64,000 nt of DNA, taken from contig NZ_KB894584.1 in NCBI RefSeq assembly GCF_000374545.1, positions 118,163-182,162 on the forward strand, in the 5' to 3' direction. Below are positions 60,364-64,000 of the stretch, piece after piece (position 1 is the stretch's first letter; every line of letters begins with the position of its first letter). The notes below the pieces were generated by a model. The model had not been told where the DNA came from. It worked only from the letters and a program-made list of their open reading frames with translations, and did no database searches. Both the position numbers and the translations under genes were made by a program. This DNA is from Anaeromusa acidaminophila DSM 3853 (lineage in GTDB: Bacteria > Bacillota > Negativicutes > Anaeromusales > Anaeromusaceae).

Positions 60364-60987
60364 ATGGAAGATAAGGACAGCCGAGTCAAGCTGTTGGAGA
60401 TAGCGACGGATCTGTTTGCCTGCAAGGGATTTGCGGACGTATCGGTGCGGGAGCTGACGCAGCAGGCGAAGCTCAATGTGTCGGCGGTATCCTATCATTT
60501 TGGCGGCAAAGAAGGCCTATACCAAGCCGTGCTGGAAGAGCAGTTCCGGCCCATTCGAGAGAGCATGGAAACGATGCAGGCGCAAACGCCGTCAACGCCG
60601 ATTGCCAAGCTGGAAATGTATGCGAAACGAGTAACCTACATTCACGGGCAACGCCCCTATTTGTCACGGTTTATCATGCGAGAGCTGCTGAAGCCGACTG
60701 CTTATGGCGGGCCGATTGTGGAGCGGCATTTAGGGGAAGTCTATCAATTTGTCATGGAGACGCTGCGCGAAGGGATGGAGCAGGGCCTGTTTCGACAAGG
60801 CCTGGATGTGGCCCATGCGGCGGTGTCTATGGCGGGCATTCTTAATTTTTATTTTATCACCAAGCCGCTGGCGGAAAAAATGGTGCCTTTGGGGGAAGAT
60901 TCGGACGCTAGTTATGCGATACAGGCATTTCAGCTGTATTTATACGGCATTGTAGATTCGAAGACAAAAGGAAACGAGAATAGGTGA
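60364..60987 (+). CDS. TetR-family repressor of the efflux operon
   Basis: This 207-residue regulator has a TetR helix-turn-helix (VKLLEIATDLFACKGFADVSVRELTQQAKLNVSAVSYHFGGKEGLYQAVLE read as two blocks). The ligand domain is of the CerR/DUF1956 type. GGGAGG (60349-60354) is nine bases before ATG 60364 and only three before ATG 60358. The perfect palindrome in its own promoter is the likely operator. It is co-transcribed with the two efflux genes it probably controls. Confidence 0.92.
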   Translation: MEDKDSRVKLLEIATDLFACKGFADVSVRELTQQAKLNVSAVSYHFGGKEGLYQAVLEEQFRPIRESMETMQAQTPSTPIAKLEMYAKRVTYIHGQRPYLSRFIMRELLKPTAYGGPIVERHLGEVYQFVMETLREGMEQGLFRQGLDVAHAAVSMAGILNFYFITKPLAEKMVPLGEDSDASYAIQAFQLYLYGIVDSKTKGNENR

Positions 60988-60992
60988 ACATA

Positions 60993-62042
60993 ATGAAAGA
61001 TAAAAAGAAGTTATTTCGGATTGCCTTGCTTTTTTTATTGCTGGCGGCGATTGGCGGCGGCTGGTATGTTTGGCAGGACGGCAAGGTTACGACGGACAAT
61101 GCCGCGATTGAAGGGACTATTGTAACCTTGAGTCCCAAAGTGCAGGGGTATGTCAAAGCGGTGCATATTAAAGATAATCAGGTCGTAAAAGCCGGCGATG
61201 TGCTGGTGGAAATCGATCCGTCAGACTATCAGATCAAGCGAGATCGGGCGGCTGCGGCCTTGGCGGCAGCAAAAGCGGCTGCTAGTGCAGCGCAAAACAC
61301 TCTGGCGACGACGTCTGTTTCCGCTCCGTCCGGCTTGGAAGGCGCCCGGGCGCAGGTCGCGTCGGCGCAGGCGAACTGGGAGAAAGCGGCAGCGGACCGG
61401 CAGCGTATGGAAAGCCTTTTCCGTGAAGGCGCCTGCTCGCAGCAGCAGTGGGATCAAGCGGTAGCTACGGAAGCCTCGTTGCGGGCCGCGCTGGAGAAAA
61501 GCCAGGCCGACGCTCGTTCGGCGTCAACAGCGCCTAGCGTGATTGCCACGGCGCAAAGCACGACAGAGCAACTGGCCGCGCAGGTACGGCAGGCGGAAGT
61601 CGAGCTGGCCCAGGCGGAGCAGGACTTGACGAATACAAAAATTATTGCCCCAGTAGATGGCCGGATTACTAAACGAAGCGTGGAACTAGGAAACTACGTT
61701 CAGGCCGGGCAACAATTAGGCTCATTAGTGGGAACGGACTTGTGGGTTGTGGCTAATTTTAAGGAAACCCAGCTTAAGCGCATGCGTCCGGGACAGGCGG
61801 CGGAAATACGCATTGACGCTTATCCCGGCGTGACTCTCCGCGGACGCGTGGACAGCTTGCAGGCGGGTACGGGCGCGCATTTTTCCTTGTTTCCGGCGGA
61901 AAATGCCACAGGTAACTTTGTAAAAGTAGTGCAGCGGGTGCCTGTCAAAATCGTCTTGGAAGCGCAGCCGGAAAGCTCTATTCATCTGGGGCCGGGCATG
62001 TCGGTAGAGCCTACGGTCTTTACGGAAGGAACGGTCCTTTAA
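60993..62042 (+). CDS. emrA: EmrA/HlyD-type membrane fusion protein
   Basis: This 349-residue periplasmic adaptor of a tripartite efflux pump has one N-terminal membrane helix (LFRIALLFLLLAAIGGGWYVW). A lipoyl-type half motif (VTTDNAAIEGTIVTLSPKVQGYV), a long alpha-hairpin (about 95-215) and the second lipoyl half (TNTKIIAPVDGRITKRSVELGNYVQ) follow. AGGTGA five bases upstream supports ATG 60993; GTG 60984 overlaps the TetR stop. It links the inner-membrane EmrB to an outer-membrane channel encoded elsewhere. Confidence 0.92.
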   Translation: MKDKKKLFRIALLFLLLAAIGGGWYVWQDGKVTTDNAAIEGTIVTLSPKVQGYVKAVHIKDNQVVKAGDVLVEIDPSDYQIKRDRAAAALAAAKAAASAAQNTLATTSVSAPSGLEGARAQVASAQANWEKAAADRQRMESLFREGACSQQQWDQAVATEASLRAALEKSQADARSASTAPSVIATAQSTTEQLAAQVRQAEVELAQAEQDLTNTKIIAPVDGRITKRSVELGNYVQAGQQLGSLVGTDLWVVANFKETQLKRMRPGQAAEIRIDAYPGVTLRGRVDSLQAGTGAHFSLFPAENATGNFVKVVQRVPVKIVLEAQPESSIHLGPGMSVEPTVFTEGTVL

Positions 62043-62043
62043 G

Positions 62044-63621
62044 ATGGAAGCGGCCATGCATCGTCCCGAACGGCCTTTTTTGGTTTCCGTAGTGGTCAGT
62101 TTGGCGGCGTTTATGGAAGTACTGGATACCACCATTGCCAATGTGGCGTTGGCGTATATCGCAGGTTCGTTGGGGGCGAGTTCCGAGGAGAGTACCTGGA
62201 TTTTAACGTCGTATCTTGTAGCGAACGGCATTGTATTGCCCTTATCCGGCTGGCTTTCGGCGTTGATGGGGCGGAAAAACTTTTTCATTGTCTGCATTCT
62301 TGGTTTTACGGCCGCGTCGTTTTTGTGCGGCATTGCAACCTCTCTAGCGATGCTGATCGTATGCCGTTTGTTGCAAGGGTTGGCCGGAGGGGGCTTGCAG
62401 CCGGCGCAGCAGGCCATTATCAAGGACAGCTTTCCGCCGGAGAAGCTGGGGTTGGCCTTTGCCATTACCGGCATTACTACGGTGCTGGCGCCGATTATTG
62501 GCCCTGTATTGGGCGGTTATATTACGGATCACTTTAATTGGCGCTGGATTTTCTTCATGAATGTTCCTGTGGGAATTTTAGCGGCGTTTTTAGTACGCAT
62601 GCTGGTGGAAGATCCGCCGACAGCGCGTAAGCAGATAGTGCCTTCCATCGATTATATCGGTTTGGGTTTGATCGCGTTAGGCTTGGGGGCGCTGCAGATT
62701 GTTCTGGATAAGGGACAGCAGGAAGACTGGTTTGACAGTTCCTTTATTCTCCTGTTTGCCGTTATTTCGGCAGCGGCGTTGGTATTGGCTGTCATGTGGC
62801 TTTTGAAGCAGGAAAAGCCGGTGGTGGAATTGCGGCTCCTTGCCATGCCCAGCTTTGGGCTGCCTTGTATTATGATGTTTTTTGTGGGATTTGCCCTGTA
62901 CTCCGGGACGGCGCTGTTGCCTATGCTGGTGCAGACCTATTACGGCTACGACGCTACCTTAGCCGGGCTGCTTTTATCACCTGGGGGGCTAGTGGTCTTT
63001 TTCATCATGCCTTTTGTGGGTAAGCTGGTGAATCGCGTCCAGGCGCGGTATCTTGTAGCTTTTGGCATGGCGGCCATGGCAGGCGGCATGTGGGCGACCA
63101 GCCTTTTGACGCCGCAAAGCGATTGCGAAATGTTTGTGATGGTTCGCATCTTGCAGACCATTGGCTTGCCCTTTCTGTTTGTTCCAGTAACGACGCTGGC
63201 GTTTTCGCGCATTCCCCCTGCGCAGAGCAGCAATGCTTCGGCGATTATTTCTCTCATGCGCAACTTGGGGGGCAGCGTAGGCATTGCCTTAGTGACGAAC
63301 GAAATGATTCACAGCCAGCAACGGGAACAAGCGTATTTGGTGCAACATTTGAGCGCCGCAGAACCGGTCTATAACCAAGCGTTAGCAGCGGCGAAACAAG
63401 CGTTGTTGCAGTTAGGCGTTTCGCCAAACGACGCCGGGCCGATGGCGATGGGCAAGCTTTATCAGGAAATGCTGCATCAAGCAGGCATTCTGGCGTACCG
63501 GGACGCCTTCCTGTTCCTGGCGACTTTGCTCTGCATTATGGCCGTAGGAGCTCTTTTCATGCCGGATAATCTAAAAAAGAAAGAACCGGAAGCCGATAAA
63601 CCGGCGGCTAGTGAAGTCTAG
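62044..63621 (+). CDS. emrB: EmrB/QacA-type multidrug MFS exporter (DHA2)
   Basis: This 525-residue exporter has about 14 membrane helices. DHA2 signatures are FMEVLDTTIANVALAYIAGSLGAS, WILTSYLVANGIVLPLSGWLS, RLLQGLAGGGLQPAQQAII and FNWRWIFFMNVPVGILA. It starts one base after the emrA stop, so the genes form the EmrAB pair. It exports toxic organic compounds using the proton gradient. The IS3-family element begins 48 bases after its stop. Confidence 0.94.
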   Translation: MEAAMHRPERPFLVSVVVSLAAFMEVLDTTIANVALAYIAGSLGASSEESTWILTSYLVANGIVLPLSGWLSALMGRKNFFIVCILGFTAASFLCGIATSLAMLIVCRLLQGLAGGGLQPAQQAIIKDSFPPEKLGLAFAITGITTVLAPIIGPVLGGYITDHFNWRWIFFMNVPVGILAAFLVRMLVEDPPTARKQIVPSIDYIGLGLIALGLGALQIVLDKGQQEDWFDSSFILLFAVISAAALVLAVMWLLKQEKPVVELRLLAMPSFGLPCIMMFFVGFALYSGTALLPMLVQTYYGYDATLAGLLLSPGGLVVFFIMPFVGKLVNRVQARYLVAFGMAAMAGGMWATSLLTPQSDCEMFVMVRILQTIGLPFLFVPVTTLAFSRIPPAQSSNASAIISLMRNLGGSVGIALVTNEMIHSQQREQAYLVQHLSAAEPVYNQALAAAKQALLQLGVSPNDAGPMAMGKLYQEMLHQAGILAYRDAFLFLATLLCIMAVGALFMPDNLKKKEPEADKPAASEV

Positions 63622-63675
63622 GCTGGTATTGCCGGATCAGGGAAAGTCATAGAAAAAGACCGTAATCCTTGAACT

Positions 63676-63728
63676 GACCCCCAAAAGTTAGACCTTAAAA
63701 ATCTAACTTTTGGGGGTCGGTTTTTTTT
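63676..63728 (+). terminator. Hairpin with T-run in the IS left end
   Basis: A 17-bp perfect stem (63676-63692 with 63702-63718) is followed by eight T. The left arm is the IS inverted repeat. It should stop transcription entering the IS and would also terminate the efflux operon. Confidence 0.85.
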
Positions 63729-64000
63729 GGCAAAATATAGTTTTGAATTTAAATTAAAAGTAGTTCAAGAGTATCTTAACGGCAAAGGTGGATATGTATT
63801 TTTAAGCAAAAAGTATAATATTCCTGCAATAAAAGATATCCAGAAATGGGTTGCAATATACAACAGATTGGGTGAAGATGGGTTATTGCGAAGCAGAAAA
63901 AATCAAACGTACTCTTTGGATTTTAAACTTCATGTAGTAGAGTTATATTTAACAACAGAAGTTTCTTATCAGGAATTAGCACTGCAATTGGGAATGAATA
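63727..64000 (+). CDS. IS3-family transposase OrfA, truncated by window end
   Basis: The open frame starts TTG GCA AAA TAT, is at least 91 codons long and runs off the end of the window. It encodes a helix-turn-helix protein with the IS3 OrfA pattern: KYSFEFKLKVVQEYLNGKGG, IKDIQKWVAIYNRLGEDGLL and a second repeat SLDFKLHVVELYLTTEVSYQELA. The AT-rich base use differs sharply from its GC-richer neighbours, as expected for recently acquired DNA. The likely TTG start is inside the terminator T-run, so the hairpin may limit expression. Confidence 0.88.
   Translation, partial: MAKYSFEFKLKVVQEYLNGKGGYVFLSKKYNIPAIKDIQKWVAIYNRLGEDGLLRSRKNQTYSLDFKLHVVELYLTTEVSYQELALQLGMN

Larger units (their letters stand above)
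63670..64000 (+). mobile_element. IS3-family (IS150-like) insertion sequence, left part
   Basis: The left end TGAACTGACCCCCAAAAGTT is typical of IS150-group elements, and the transposase A gene follows. The element continues beyond the window. It inserted just after emrB. Confidence 0.85.

Noticed and set aside
1..64000. tRNA or rRNA genes
   Set aside because: No CCA-ended cloverleaf with a GTTCRA T-arm in the right setting and no rRNA-like conserved blocks were seen by eye.

Overview
The window looks like chromosomal DNA from an anaerobic, diderm Firmicute of the Negativicutes, probably Sporomusaceae (Anaeromusa/Sporomusa-like). I infer this from the mix of gene types. Firmicute-style regulation is present: strong AGGAGG ribosome-binding sites, a Bce-type peptide-sensing module and LytTR and YheO-type regulators. 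An outer-membrane two-partner secretion pair (TpsA/TpsB) shows a second membrane, and a 4Fe-4S aldo/keto reductase and anaerobic-type corrin genes point to anaerobic life. Genus and species are not proven by the sequence. No rRNA, tRNA or CRISPR array was seen.

Layout. 1-2.4 kb: 3' end of a chemotaxis receptor, a small membrane protein, a nitroreductase/DUF523 pair and a Mop-type molybdate-binding protein. 2.6-7.1 kb: two LysR regulators, one divergent from a TauE exporter and one from an MFS exporter. 7.1-11.4 kb: cobalamin riboswitch with its terminator, btuFCD-type corrinoid ABC transporter and cbiL. 11.8-18.3 kb: a 1488-residue TpsA exoprotein and its TpsB transporter. 18.6-21.7 kb: small protein plus clostripain-type protease, then two small membrane proteins. 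21.9-23.9 kb: LytTR response regulator and GHKL kinase. 24.2-31 kb: coiled-coil protein, cPGS-like P-loop protein, degenerate Nudix protein, chemoreceptor broken by an amber codon, V4R protein, and a small membrane protein plus FHA/winged-helix regulator behind a Pho-box-like promoter. 31.4-34.8 kb: polytopic membrane protein, secreted protein and AbrB-type permease. 35-39.4 kb: Bce-type RR-HK-ABC-permease. 39.6-44.2 kb: unusual membrane CheA-like kinase with CheY and CheX-like partners. 45-48.8 kb: LysR, amidohydrolase and MHS symporter. 49-53.6 kb: GGDEF/EAL protein, YitT protein and YheO regulator. 53.7-60.2 kb: helicase plus coiled-coil pair, aldo/keto reductase, YtcJ-type amidohydrolase and DUF559 nuclease. 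60.3-63.6 kb: autoregulated TetR-EmrA-EmrB efflux operon. The window ends inside an IS3-family element.

The most unusual property of the window is its intergenic DNA, which is packed with several families of short dispersed repeats. Family A is GC-rich, about 90-130 bp, and flanks the DUF559 gene. Family B is built on TTGAACARGAG ends. Family C is a 160-bp, MITE-like element with inverted termini. Family D is a double palindrome nested in B and C. E and F are short repeats of widespread type. Families B and C lie at or inside stop codons of many genes. In several genes the repeat supplies the last codons or the stop itself, so these elements shape gene 3' ends and probably transcription termination across the region.

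Start codons were chosen from Shine-Dalgarno spacing and often differ from the longest open frame. All family assignments come from reading the sequence; no database search was run.
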